A stretch of 64,000 nucleotides of DNA from Alkalilimnicola sp. S0819 (GCF_009295635.1 NZ_WHIW01000006.1:1-64000); one strand, 5' to 3'. Shown: positions 17,409-25,665, counted from the stretch's first letter. Translations and numbers: made by a program. The notes: generated by a model not told the origin, from the letters alone.

Positions 17409-18443
17409 CTAATCGCAGAGGATCAGCGGCTTGACCGCCTGCCCGGCGAGGATCAGCTCGAAGGCCTCGCGGCCCTCGCGCAGCGGCACCCGGTGGCTGG
17501 CGATGGGCGCCAGATCCAACGCCCCTTCGTAGACCAGCGGGGCGCAGGCGTACCAGGTATCCCACAGCCGGCGGCCGTGAATGTTGTGGATGGTCGGTCG
17601 GCCCCGGCGCCACAGGCCGAAGTCGAACTCGATGGGCCCGGCGGGGGTGGCGCACCACTTCACCTCGCCCAGCGGCGCAACCAGCTGGAAGGTGTTGCGC
17701 GCACCAGCCGCACTGCCGGTGTACTCGAACACCACCTCGGCGCCCTCGCCCCCGAAGTGGCGACGCACGGTCGACACCACGTCTTTCTCGGCGGCATTCA
17801 CCGCCAGGTCCGCCCCCATCTGCCGGGCGATGCCCAGGCGGTAGGGATTGACGTCCACCGCGACGATGCTCGCGGCCCCGTAATGACGGGCAACCGCCAC
17901 GTTCATCAGGCCGATCGGGCCGCAACCATTGACCACTACCGTGCGCCCGGCCACACCCTGACCCTCGAGGGTGGCGTGCACGGCAATGCCCAACGGTTCC
18001 AGCAATGCCGCGCGTTCCGGGTCCACATCCGCAGGGTTCACCCAGACGATCGACTCCGGCACGGTCACGTACTCGGCAAAGCAACCGTTGAAGTCGATAC
18101 CGGGATAGCGGGTGGCGGCACAGACATGACTGCGCCCGGTGCGGCAGCTGCGGCATTCGCCGCACGGCACATGGCTTTCCAGGCTGACCAGATCGCCCGC
18201 CTGGGTGCGGCTCACGGCCTCCCCCACGGCCTCCACCCGGCCACACATCTCGTGGCCGAGGATGGTGGGCAACTTCACGCGCTCACCAAAGGCACCCTGG
18301 CCGTGGTAGATCTGCATGTCGGTGCCGCAGACACCACTGACCAGTACCTTGATCAGTACCTCATGGGCGCCGGGCTCGCGGATCGGGTATTCCCCCAACG
18401 CGAGGCCGTCCCGACCCGCTTCGACTTTCGCCAGTCCCAGCAT
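17409..18443 (-). CDS. Zinc-dependent medium-chain dehydrogenase
   Basis: A 344-residue MDR-family NAD(P)-dependent dehydrogenase related to threonine/sorbitol dehydrogenases. It has SGVCGTDMQIYHG and GHEMCGRVEAVGE (catalytic zinc), a structural-zinc lobe CGECRSCRTGRSHVC and the nucleotide-binding VVVNGCGPIGLMNVAVARHY. Its position between the dioxygenase subunits and the reductase suggests it oxidises the cis-dihydrodiol to the catechol, a step usually done by a short-chain dehydrogenase. That role is inferred from context; oxidation of an alcohol side chain is another possibility. Confidence 0.85.
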   Translation of the reverse strand: MLGLAKVEAGRDGLALGEYPIREPGAHEVLIKVLVSGVCGTDMQIYHGQGAFGERVKLPTILGHEMCGRVEAVGEAVSRTQAGDLVSLESHVPCGECRSCRTGRSHVCAATRYPGIDFNGCFAEYVTVPESIVWVNPADVDPERAALLEPLGIAVHATLEGQGVAGRTVVVNGCGPIGLMNVAVARHYGAASIVAVDVNPYRLGIARQMGADLAVNAAEKDVVSTVRRHFGGEGAEVVFEYTGSAAGARNTFQLVAPLGEVKWCATPAGPIEFDFGLWRRGRPTIHNIHGRRLWDTWYACAPLVYEGALDLAPIASHRVPLREGREAFELILAGQAVKPLILCD

Positions 18444-18458
18444 GGGTAAGCCCCGCCG

Positions 18459-18947
18459 TCAGATGATGAAGGAAAGCCCTGTGAAGGGCCGGTGACGACC
18501 GAGCAGCACTATCTTCTTCGAAACGATACGCAGCTGCCCGTCCTTCGGTGCGGCTTCCAACTCCACCCATGCCGGGTACAAGCGGGTTTCATCCAGGCCG
18601 TTCTGGCGCCAATCGCCGCGACGTGCTTCAGCCAGCAGCATCTTGTAGCGCGCCCGCAAGCGACCGCCTTCTTCGCTGAGCTTCAGATTGCTGATCATCC
18701 GCCAAGTCTCGGAGGCAGGCTGCTGGGCCACGCGATTCTGATGGACGATTTGGTCCACCCGCATCACCAGGCGCTGACGGTTGTCGTAGATGATCGAGGA
18801 GTCCACCTCTGGGTCCGCGTGCTCATCGATGGGCACCCAGTAGGTTGCCTCTTCGGCGTAGAGCTCCACCCACTCGAGCAGATCACCGCGATCAAGCAGG
18901 TCAGCTTCCAGTTCGATCAATGCCTTGAGTTCATCCATTTGGGCCAC
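18459..18947 (-). CDS. Aromatic-ring-hydroxylating dioxygenase beta subunit
   Basis: A 162-residue cone-shaped small subunit. The segments LKALIELEADLLDRGDLLEW, YAEEATYWVPIDEHADPEVD and IYDNRQRLVMRVDQIVHQ match the beta subunits of benzoate/biphenyl-type dioxygenases. It starts one base after the alpha-subunit stop codon, so the two are translated as a unit and presumably form an (alpha-beta)3 enzyme. Confidence 0.92.
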   Translation of the reverse strand: MAQMDELKALIELEADLLDRGDLLEWVELYAEEATYWVPIDEHADPEVDSSIIYDNRQRLVMRVDQIVHQNRVAQQPASETWRMISNLKLSEEGGRLRARYKMLLAEARRGDWRQNGLDETRLYPAWVELEAAPKDGQLRIVSKKIVLLGRHRPFTGLSFII

Positions 18948-18948
18948 C

Positions 18949-20220
18949 TCAGTTCCCCGCCTGTTTCATCAGACGTACCCACTTGCGCCAGAATGCACGC
19001 TGCGGGGTCTCGTCGCTGTACACGCCGACCTTGCCGCCACCCTCTTCCTCTGTCTCCTTGCCCAGGCCGCGGGAGAGAACGACGGTATCCGCGCCCACGC
19101 CCTTGAGCGCGTTCTGGTTGCCGGCGAACACATCGATATCGTCGGCGGAAAGAATGCCGGCGGTGCCTATGCGCGTCTGAGCATCCAACATACGGTTGTT
19201 GTTGATCTGCGGATGGGCGTCCTCGATCAGCACCGGATAGGAATAGACCTCCGTGCGGTCCTGGGCGATCGGCTGAATCACCCGAATGTTGAAATCGAAG
19301 ATTGTCAGGTTCGGGAAGATCAGGAACTGACGGTTGGTAAGCACCTCTGCGGCCCCTTCCTCACCATAAAGCTCGGTGAGCCGGCCCTCGTAAGCCGCCC
19401 GCACATCATCGTCAACGCCGCCCGATTCAAGTGGCGCGCCGGCTTCCAGTGTTCCGTGCCCTTCTTCATACCCGCGGGTGTAGCCCTGCTGGCGCACGGG
19501 GTTGTTCAGCTCGCGATTGACGAACGACCCGGAGTATTTCTTGATGGTGTTGAACGCCGAGCGATGCACGAAGCCCGGGTGATAACCGTCATAGACGTTC
19601 TCGGACTGGAACTTCCAGTTGCCGTTGAACATGTAGCGATGGGGTGTGCCCATGACGTAGCGGGATCCGGCAGCACGCCGTGCCCAGATATCAATATGCT
19701 TGCGCGCACCACCGAGGAAGTCCTCCAGCGGCTCCACATCAGGGTTCATTGACCCGAATACCAGGCCCGCGTAGGACGCCACACGCGGCACCTTGTGCAG
19801 GTTGCGCGAAGCCTTGTCGAAGCATTCCGGATAGCGCTCGGCGTCCGGAACTCCTACCAGCTTGCCCTGAGTGTCGAAGGACCAGCCGTGGTAGGGACAA
19901 ACGAAGGTCCGCGTCTTGCCCTTTTCGCTGCGACACAAGGTCGCACCGCGATGCGTGCAGACGTTGAGCAGTGCGTGGATGTCACCGGCGCGGTCCCGCG
20001 TCACGATCACGGGCTGCAGACCCAGTAGCGTGGACTTGTAACTACCGGCCTCCGGCAATTCACTCTCGTGGCACAGGAAGATCCAGGTGCAGTGGAAGAT
20101 CCGGTCGATCTCGTCCTCGAACACCTTCTGGCCGCGATAGGCATCTGTGGAAACGGTAAATTCATTCTCCCGGTCAACGATATAATCGGGATAATGCGGG
20201 CTGTTAGATCCGGCGCTCAT
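18949..20220 (-). CDS. Aromatic-ring-hydroxylating dioxygenase alpha subunit (Rieske)
   Basis: This 423-residue catalytic subunit inserts O2 across an aromatic double bond to give a cis-dihydrodiol. The Rieske 2Fe-2S ligands are C88, H90, C108 and H111 (CTHRGATLC...CPYHGW). The mononuclear iron site is SENVYDGYHPGFVHR with D211, H214 and H219. The ATG is preceded by GGAGGAGAG. It is the first gene of the operon, with a GTGCAC-N3-GTGCAC palindrome 75 bases upstream. The linked mhpB/mhpC genes imply a phenylpropanoid-like acid as substrate, but this is inference. Confidence 0.93.
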   Translation of the reverse strand: MSAGSNSPHYPDYIVDRENEFTVSTDAYRGQKVFEDEIDRIFHCTWIFLCHESELPEAGSYKSTLLGLQPVIVTRDRAGDIHALLNVCTHRGATLCRSEKGKTRTFVCPYHGWSFDTQGKLVGVPDAERYPECFDKASRNLHKVPRVASYAGLVFGSMNPDVEPLEDFLGGARKHIDIWARRAAGSRYVMGTPHRYMFNGNWKFQSENVYDGYHPGFVHRSAFNTIKKYSGSFVNRELNNPVRQQGYTRGYEEGHGTLEAGAPLESGGVDDDVRAAYEGRLTELYGEEGAAEVLTNRQFLIFPNLTIFDFNIRVIQPIAQDRTEVYSYPVLIEDAHPQINNNRMLDAQTRIGTAGILSADDIDVFAGNQNALKGVGADTVVLSRGLGKETEEEGGGKVGVYSDETPQRAFWRKWVRLMKQAGN

Positions 20221-20294
20221 CGCTCTCCTCCTGTGTCCGATGAACCCGAGCCTACGGCCGGGTCAGGAGGCAAACAACGAACAGCCGGCTCACC

Positions 20295-20309
20295 GTGCAC
20301 ATAGTGCAC
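20295..20309. promoter_or_regulatory. Palindromic operator GTGCAC-ATA-GTGCAC upstream of dioxygenase operon
   Basis: Two GTGCAC hexamers are separated by three bases, 75 bp before the dioxygenase alpha start. The same arrangement recurs upstream of the IclR gene (21164-21178). From memory, E. coli MhpR binds a palindrome with the same GTGCAC-N3-GTGCAC core, so this is most likely the binding site of the IclR regulator encoded next to it. Confidence 0.75.
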
Positions 20310-20322
20310 ACGGTCGCGGGGG

Positions 20323-21093
20323 CTACGCTATCTCTTTCTGGATGGTGGCGACCACCTCTCCCAGTCTTGCCGCAAAACGCGCGACGTCCTGGTCGCTAAT
20401 CGCATGATTCAAGATGATCATGTTGATGCAGCCGAGCACCGTATCGCCCTGAACGATGGGCCTCGCCACACCGGCGAACTTTGGCTCCTCCGCCCATTCC
20501 GCGCGGTTACGCCCATACCCCAGGCGTCGTGTTTCCTCGACCAACTGGGGAATGTTTGTACGAGCCGTGGGATCATCCCGGCTGATCATGCTGATCAGGG
20601 CTTCGCGCTCCGCGTCCGAGCAATAGGCCAGATAGGCTCTGCCAGCCGCCGTATTCATCAGGCCCAGCTTCCGCCCCGGCATGCCCGTGTGGAAGGAGAA
20701 GACGCTGTAGGCGTGGGTGGAGGCGCGGACGACCAACTGATGACCCTCCAGGCTTTGATAGGAGCAGGGCCAAACCAGTTCCTTCGTCAGCGCCATCATG
20801 TGAGGCCAAACGATATCCACGATCTTGATGCTGTCACGAAAACCGTAGCTCAAACTCTGCACCTGATGGGACAGGCGATAGAAGTTGGACAGATGGTCTG
20901 TGTAGACGAAGTCCTCTTCCACCAACGTCTCCAACATGCGTTTGACCGTCGTGCGATGCATGCCCAGGCGGCTGGATAGCTCGGTAACCGTGGCAGCCCC
21001 GTTGGAGCTTCTGTTCAACTCCTGAAGCAGCTTCAAGCCCTTAACCAGGGACTGGCAGCTCTTGTAACCGCTGCGGGTGGTCTTTGTAGTCAT
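20323..21093 (-). CDS. IclR-family regulator (MhpR-like)
   Basis: A 256-residue regulator with an N-terminal winged helix (QSLVKGLKLLQELNR, VTELSSRLGMHRTTVKRMLE) and a C-terminal IclR effector domain (WPCSYQSLEGHQLVVRAST, MNTAAGRAYLAYCSDAE, VLGCINMIILNHAI). It lies between the catabolic operon and the divergent TAXI binding-protein gene. The two palindromes with an MhpR-like core support a role as the aromatic-acid-responsive controller of the operon and perhaps of itself. Whether it activates, as MhpR does, or represses cannot be read from sequence. Confidence 0.9.
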   Translation of the reverse strand: MTTKTTRSGYKSCQSLVKGLKLLQELNRSSNGAATVTELSSRLGMHRTTVKRMLETLVEEDFVYTDHLSNFYRLSHQVQSLSYGFRDSIKIVDIVWPHMMALTKELVWPCSYQSLEGHQLVVRASTHAYSVFSFHTGMPGRKLGLMNTAAGRAYLAYCSDAEREALISMISRDDPTARTNIPQLVEETRRLGYGRNRAEWAEEPKFAGVARPIVQGDTVLGCINMIILNHAISDQDVARFAARLGEVVATIQKEIA

Positions 21094-21161
21094 CAGTCGG
21101 GCACACCCTTGTTGCCGTAATGTCCGTCATTGCCAGGCGCACACCCCAAGGATACTGCGGA

Positions 21162-21180
21162 GCGTGCACCATGTGCACGC
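21162..21180. promoter_or_regulatory. Palindromic operator GCGTGCAC-CAT-GTGCACGC
   Basis: A perfect 8-bp inverted repeat with a 3-base spacer, whose core (21164-21178) is GTGCAC-N3-GTGCAC as at 20295-20309. It lies 71 bp before the IclR start and about 190 bp before the TAXI binding-protein start, so it could serve autoregulation, the transporter gene, or both. Confidence 0.75.
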
Positions 21181-21261
21181 CGAGCCGAAAGGCTTTGCCC
21201 CTCGGAAGCACCCAAACCTAAGCTGAATCTGGATCGATCATGGGTCTTGGCCCCTGCTGCA

Positions 21262-21307
21262 CTTGGTCCAGCTCCCCTCGCGATCTTGGTCCAGCTCCCC
21301 TCGCGAT
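21262..21307. repeat. Two perfect tandem copies of a 23-bp unit
   Basis: The unit starting CTTGGTCCAGCTCCCC and ending TCGCGAT occurs at 21262-21284 and again at 21285-21307 without mismatch. It sits in the leader region of the TAXI gene, 61 bases before its start codon. It may be a recent duplication; a regulatory role is possible but not shown. Confidence 0.85.
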
Positions 21308-21367
21308 GGGAAGCATAGTTACAAACCTGGTTTACGAAATCAGGGAACAACCTGGAGGAGAAAGCAT

Positions 21368-22516
21368 ATGGCTCGTTTACTCACTGGATGGCTCGCGATA
21401 GCCGCCCTCAGCATGCCGTTGATGGCGTTCGCCGCCGACAACGTCAACCTGCCCAAAACCATAACCAGCACGTCTCACGCGCCGGGCTCTGCGGGGCATT
21501 CGCAAACGGTTGCCATCGGCAATCTGCTACAGAACGAATACGGCACGTCCGTACGAATCATGCCCAGCTCGAACGATGTCGCCTTCATGAACCTGGTGCG
21601 ATCCGGCCGCGTGGAGTTGTGCACCTGTCCGTCAGCGGCCTACTTCGCGCAAGAGGGCGTGCTGATGTTCTCCGGCCCCGAATGGGGTCCGCAGCAGCTT
21701 CGTGTGCTTGCTATGTCCGTGGCGAACGTGGGCATGGGCATGGTGGCTGCCGGAGATGTCGGCATCACCGAACCGGCCGATCTAAAAGGCAAGCGCGTGG
21801 CGTCCATCCGCGGCGGCGACTCCCAGAACCTGGGTGCAGAAGCAGTTTTGGCCTTCGGCGGTCTGACCTGGGACGATGTCGAGCGGGTTGAGTTCCCCAG
21901 CTACATCAAGACGCTCGAGGGCATCCTCAACGATCAGGTCGACGCAGCCTTTGTGATGACCATCACGTCTACCACCCAACAGATCGCCTCGAGTTCCAGA
22001 GGCATCAAGTGGCCCTACATGGATCCCAATGATGAGGAAGCCTGGGCCCGTGCACAGGACGTGGCGCCGTATCTGCAGCCGAAGAAAGTGACGCTGGGCG
22101 CGGGTATCAGCAAGGAAGAGCCGTGGCACGGCTCCTCCTACCCTTATCCCATCATTCTCGGCTCGGACAGTCTCGACTATGAACTCGCCTCGAGCATGAT
22201 TCGGGTGCTGATAGAGGATTATGACCTGTACAAGGACTCGGCGCCGGGCACCTCGGGCTATGCGCTTGAGAACCAGAACCTTACGTGGGTGATGCCCTTC
22301 CACCAGGCGGTCGTCGACTACTACAAAGAGCGCGGCGCCTGGACCGACGAAATGCAGGCCAACCAGGATCACCTGCTGGAGCGCGAAACCGTGCTGCAAC
22401 AGGCCTGGAAGGACTACGTTGGGTCAACCGACGCGGAAGGTGATGCCTTCAAGAGCGGCTGGATGAAGGCGCGCGCCACGGCCCTCGAAAGCGCGGGCTT
22501 CAAGGCCGTGTTCTAA
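21368..22516 (+). CDS. TAXI-family TRAP transporter solute-binding protein
   Basis: A periplasmic receptor of 382 residues with a signal peptide (MARLLTGWLAIAALSMPLMA, cleavage after AFA). The mature part carries TAXI hallmarks: QTVAIGNLLQNEYGTSVRIM, SSNDVAFMNLVRSGRVELC and ADLKGKRVASIRGGDSQNLG. The ATG follows GGAGGAG. It would deliver substrate to the fused TRAP permease encoded at 12402-14375; the two transporter genes flank the catabolic operon and regulator. A strong terminator follows. The ligand is presumably the aromatic acid degraded by the operon (inference). Confidence 0.9.
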   Translation: MARLLTGWLAIAALSMPLMAFAADNVNLPKTITSTSHAPGSAGHSQTVAIGNLLQNEYGTSVRIMPSSNDVAFMNLVRSGRVELCTCPSAAYFAQEGVLMFSGPEWGPQQLRVLAMSVANVGMGMVAAGDVGITEPADLKGKRVASIRGGDSQNLGAEAVLAFGGLTWDDVERVEFPSYIKTLEGILNDQVDAAFVMTITSTTQQIASSSRGIKWPYMDPNDEEAWARAQDVAPYLQPKKVTLGAGISKEEPWHGSSYPYPIILGSDSLDYELASSMIRVLIEDYDLYKDSAPGTSGYALENQNLTWVMPFHQAVVDYYKERGAWTDEMQANQDHLLERETVLQQAWKDYVGSTDAEGDAFKSGWMKARATALESAGFKAVF

Positions 22517-22532
22517 CGCAAGGTGCACAGCT

Positions 22533-22570
22533 GACTTGCCCGGACACCGCACGTCCGGGCAAGTCATTTT
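22533..22570 (+). terminator. Intrinsic terminator after TAXI gene
   Basis: A perfect 13-bp stem (GACTTGCCCGGAC at 22533-22545, GTCCGGGCAAGTC at 22553-22565) with a 7-base loop is followed by ATTTT. It lies 16 bases after the TAXI stop codon. The remaining bases to 22792 show no gene. Confidence 0.9.
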
Positions 22571-22792
22571 CTCGTCCTTCTGCGTCCGCTGGAGCACGAC
22601 AGATTCACGCTGATCCTTATGCTATTGTGCGGCGCGGGACACTGGGAGAGCCGCTATCAACAAGAGAACCAGGTATGCCTGGGAGCCGCCCTCGGCCTGC
22701 CCGCAGCCCACGCCAAGCGGCCGCACGCAACGAGCGCCGCGACGGCCATTGCCTCCCGTCCGCCTCGGCCACCGCACCGCTGAGGACACCCT

Positions 22793-24055
22793 GTGACCTC
22801 CGCCGCCACTGCCCTGCTCAACCTGTTTCCCCGCCCGGAGCTGAAGACCCTCGGGCTGGTATCCACAGCGCACGCCTTCAGCCACTTCTACATGCTGGTG
22901 CTGCCGCCGATCTTTCCGCTGCTGCACGGTGATCTGGGGCTGAGCTACGCCGAGCTGGGCCTACTGCTCGCGGTGTATGCCGGCGTCACCGGCCTGATGC
23001 AAATCCCCATGGGCCTGCTGGTAGACCGCATCGGCGGCCGTGCGGTGCTCGCACTGGGGCTCGCGCTCAATGCCGCGGCCATCCTGCTGGTGGGACTGTA
23101 TCCGGCCTACTGGGGGATGCTGATCTTCATGGCTCTGGCCGGCACCGGCAACGCCGTATTCCACCCGGCAGACTACGCCATACTCTCCGCCCGCGTCGGC
23201 TCGCCCCGCATGGGCCGCGCCTTCAGCCTGCATCTTTTCGCCGGCTACATGGGCTGGATGCTCGCCCCGCCCGCCGTGCTGGGACTGACAGCACTCTTCA
23301 ATTGGCGGATAGCGCTCATCGTGCTGGGCCTCACGGGGTTGGCCTACGCCGCCCTGCTAACCCTGCCCGGCGAGCATTTATCGGATGCCGATCAGCGCCG
23401 CGAGGCCCATGCCAGCAAGGTCCGGGCACGCGCCGAAGGCCGCCGCAACGGTCTGGCGCTGCTGCTCACCCCCACCATCGCGGCACTGTTCCTCTTCTAC
23501 GTGGTCGTGTCCATGGCCAGCAGTGGCATACAGGGCTTTTCGGTGGTGGCCATGGTCGAGCTGCACCAGATCGAGATGTCCCAGGCCAACTTCGCGCTGA
23601 CGCTCTACTTCGTCGCCGGCGCCCTCGGCACCCTGCTCGGCGGTTGGCTGGCCGACCGGGTGGTGCACCACGAACGGGCCACCGGCATCGCCTTCATCAT
23701 CTCCGCGCTGTTCCTGGTGCTGCTCGGCCTCGGCGCACTGCCACTGGCGCTGGTCGGCGGGATGATAGCGCTGGCCGGCTTCTTCCTCGCCGTGGTCTCG
23801 CCGCTGCGCGACGTCATGGTACGCAACGCAACGCCGGCGGGCAGCATCGGCACCGCTTTCGGCATCGTCACCACCGGCTTCAGCGTCGGCATGGTGATCT
23901 CCCCGATGCTGCTGGGGGCCGTGGTTGATCGGGGATACCCGTCGCTGGTGTTTCTGCTCAGTGCGGCGATGACGTTGGGCGGGCTGGGTACGCTGGCGGG
24001 GGTTCGAGTGTCACGGCGGTCGACTGATACCCGCGATGATTACACCACACATTAG
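22793..24055 (+). CDS. MFS transporter
   Basis: A 420-residue protein with about 12 TM helices. The MFS inter-helix signature is seen as LVDRIGGRAVLALGLAL after helix 2 and, in the second half, GGWLADRVVHHERATG. The first helices (HAFSHFYMLVLPPIFPLLHG) resemble the fosmidomycin-resistance (Fsr)-like branch. It begins with GTG. Substrate unknown. A decayed gene begins immediately downstream. Confidence 0.85.
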   Translation: MTSAATALLNLFPRPELKTLGLVSTAHAFSHFYMLVLPPIFPLLHGDLGLSYAELGLLLAVYAGVTGLMQIPMGLLVDRIGGRAVLALGLALNAAAILLVGLYPAYWGMLIFMALAGTGNAVFHPADYAILSARVGSPRMGRAFSLHLFAGYMGWMLAPPAVLGLTALFNWRIALIVLGLTGLAYAALLTLPGEHLSDADQRREAHASKVRARAEGRRNGLALLLTPTIAALFLFYVVVSMASSGIQGFSVVAMVELHQIEMSQANFALTLYFVAGALGTLLGGWLADRVVHHERATGIAFIISALFLVLLGLGALPLALVGGMIALAGFFLAVVSPLRDVMVRNATPAGSIGTAFGIVTTGFSVGMVISPMLLGAVVDRGYPSLVFLLSAAMTLGGLGTLAGVRVSRRSTDTRDDYTTH

Positions 24056-24060
24056 CGTGA

Positions 24061-24367
24061 AGCACCGCGCCGGTGTACAACGCCCATGGGGCACCGATTA
24101 CCCGCAAGGCCTTGAGTGAAGAGCAGGTGGAACGCGCGATCATGCTCGCCGGCGCCAAGCTCGGCTGGCGAATGCACCCGGTTGGCACCGGGGCAGATCC
24201 TCGGTCGGTTGGCGCTACGCAGCCACGTGGCCGAGGTGGATGTGCACTATGACGCCGAGAGCTACAGCATCAACCTCAAGTACGACGGCGTGGATATCCA
24301 CAGAAACCACAACGGCTTGGGCCAGAATCTCGATCGGGCCATCAACGAGCAAATCCACAAGCTGTGA
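24061..24367 (+). pseudogene. Decayed copy of the lipoprotein encoded at 26662
   Basis: Reading from 24067 gives APVYNAHGAPITRKALSEEQ and AGAKLGWRMHP, matching the intact paralogue ([20 protein letters not shown]). After a shift to another frame near 24180-24187 the match continues as LAPGQILGRLALRSHVAEVD, NLKYDGVDIHRNHNG and QNLDRAIN to the stop at 24367. The signal peptide, lipobox cysteine and start codon are absent, because an in-frame TGA directly precedes the homologous part. It follows the MFS stop codon by only five bases, suggesting a deletion joined the two. Confidence 0.8.
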
Positions 24368-24388
24368 TCGGGTGGGCGGCATCACAAG

Positions 24389-24934
24389 ATGACCGCCGCG
24401 CGCCCCTTGAGTATCCCCTCAGCCCCCCATCTTCGGGACGCGGGAATACTCATGGTCGGCCGGGCTCCGACAGCAGGCTTAGCGATAAACCATCAACTCC
24501 CACACACCACAATCTTCTCCCTCCTCGTCCTGCTACTTCGGCCGCTGGTCTGCCGGGTCTATCCGCTGGGGCGCATTGTCAGCCGCGACGAGGAATACTT
24601 CGTCGAGGTCACGCCCCATCCGCAGACCGAGGGGCGCTACGGGCAGGATGGAACGGTGGCGGAGTATCTGGCGCAGCAGGGCGCGGCCCCCTACATGGCG
24701 GCCGCCGACCATTACTACCGGCTGTATCTGCAACTGGCCGAGGCGCAGGAAGACGACGAGAGCACCGCCGACGCGGGCTTCGAACCCCTGGACCTGCTGG
24801 ATCTGGAAAACCACGTGCGACAGCAGGCCGCCCGACGCGGCACCGCCCCTGCCCCCAACCTGGAGGAGCGGGTGGCGCAGCACGTGCGCTGGCTGCACGA
24901 GGCGCTGACCGGCGCCGCACCGCCCGAGAGCTGA
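24389..24934 (+). CDS. Hypothetical protein
   Basis: About 180 residues. The C-terminal 125 look like real protein: YPLGRIVSRDEEYFVEVTPH, GTVAEYLAQQGAAPYMAAAD, HYYRLYLQLAEAQEDDEST and an acidic/basic helical tail. The N-terminal 50 residues are less convincing apart from a short hydrophobic run (FSLLVLLLRPLVCRVY). No good ribosome-binding site precedes the ATG at 24389; a later start at 24452 or one near 24530 is possible. I do not recognise a family and see no catalytic motif. Confidence 0.45.
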   Translation: MTAARPLSIPSAPHLRDAGILMVGRAPTAGLAINHQLPHTTIFSLLVLLLRPLVCRVYPLGRIVSRDEEYFVEVTPHPQTEGRYGQDGTVAEYLAQQGAAPYMAAADHYYRLYLQLAEAQEDDESTADAGFEPLDLLDLENHVRQQAARRGTAPAPNLEERVAQHVRWLHEALTGAAPPES

Positions 24935-25056
24935 GCACTCCCCGCCCCCTCCAGTGCTGACTCGCCCGCCGCAGATTTCCCTGGCGGTCTCCTTGAACTC
25001 CGGCCTCCGGGCGCCGAGATGTGAATACATCGCCCGACGTCAGCCGAGGTGCCGCC

Positions 25057-25665
25057 GTGAGCCTGACCGCCATCGCCCTCAACTGCACCCTGAAGCCCTC
25101 GCCGGCGGATTCTTCCTGCGAGCTGTTGTTGCGCCAGATACTGGACGCCCTGGCCGGTGAGGGCGTCACGGGCGAGCTGCTGCGCGCCGTGGACCACAAC
25201 ATCAAACCCGGGGTGAGCGCCGACGAAGGCGCCGATGACGACTGGCCGGCAATACGGCGCCAGGTGCTGGACGCGGACATTCTGGTGCTGGGCACGCCGA
25301 TCTGGCTGGGGCACCCCTCCAGTGTGTGTCAGCGGGTGCTGGAGCGGCTGGATGCCTTTCTCGGCGAAACCGACGAGGAAGGCCGCATGGTGACCTTCGG
25401 GCGGGTCGCGGCGGTGGCGGTGGTGGGCAATGAGGACGGCGCCCACCACGCGGGCGCGGAACTCTTCCAGGGGCTGAACGATGTGGGCTTCACCCTGGCC
25501 GCGGGCGCCATGAGCTACTGGGTGGGTGAGGCCATGCAGGGCATTGACTACAAGGACCTGGAGCAGGTGCCGGACACCGTGGCCGGCACCACCGCCACCC
25601 TCGCGCGCAACACCGCGCACCTGGCGAAACTGCTGCGCCAGGCGCCCTACCCCGGCGGCTCCTGA
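25057..25665 (+). CDS. Flavodoxin-like NAD(P)H-dependent oxidoreductase
   Basis: A flavodoxin-fold protein of about 200 residues. The first strand is LTAIALNCTLKPSPADSSCE, with the phosphate-binding loop region after it. The characteristic ADILVLGTPIWLGHPSSVCQ contacts the flavin in FMN-reductase-like proteins, followed by VAAVAVVGNEDGAHHAGAEL. The GTG at 25057 is preferred, with GAGG upstream; an in-frame GTG at 25021 would add 12 residues. It is followed 48 bases later by an LDH-like gene on the same strand, so both may be redox enzymes of one transcript. Substrate unknown. Confidence 0.75.
   Translation: MSLTAIALNCTLKPSPADSSCELLLRQILDALAGEGVTGELLRAVDHNIKPGVSADEGADDDWPAIRRQVLDADILVLGTPIWLGHPSSVCQRVLERLDAFLGETDEEGRMVTFGRVAAVAVVGNEDGAHHAGAELFQGLNDVGFTLAAGAMSYWVGEAMQGIDYKDLEQVPDTVAGTTATLARNTAHLAKLLRQAPYPGGS

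Noticed and set aside
16086-18449. 787-codon plus-strand open frame
   Set aside because: It lies opposite five clear catabolic genes; its translation is His/Gln/Arg-rich and matches no family, a typical high-GC antisense shadow.
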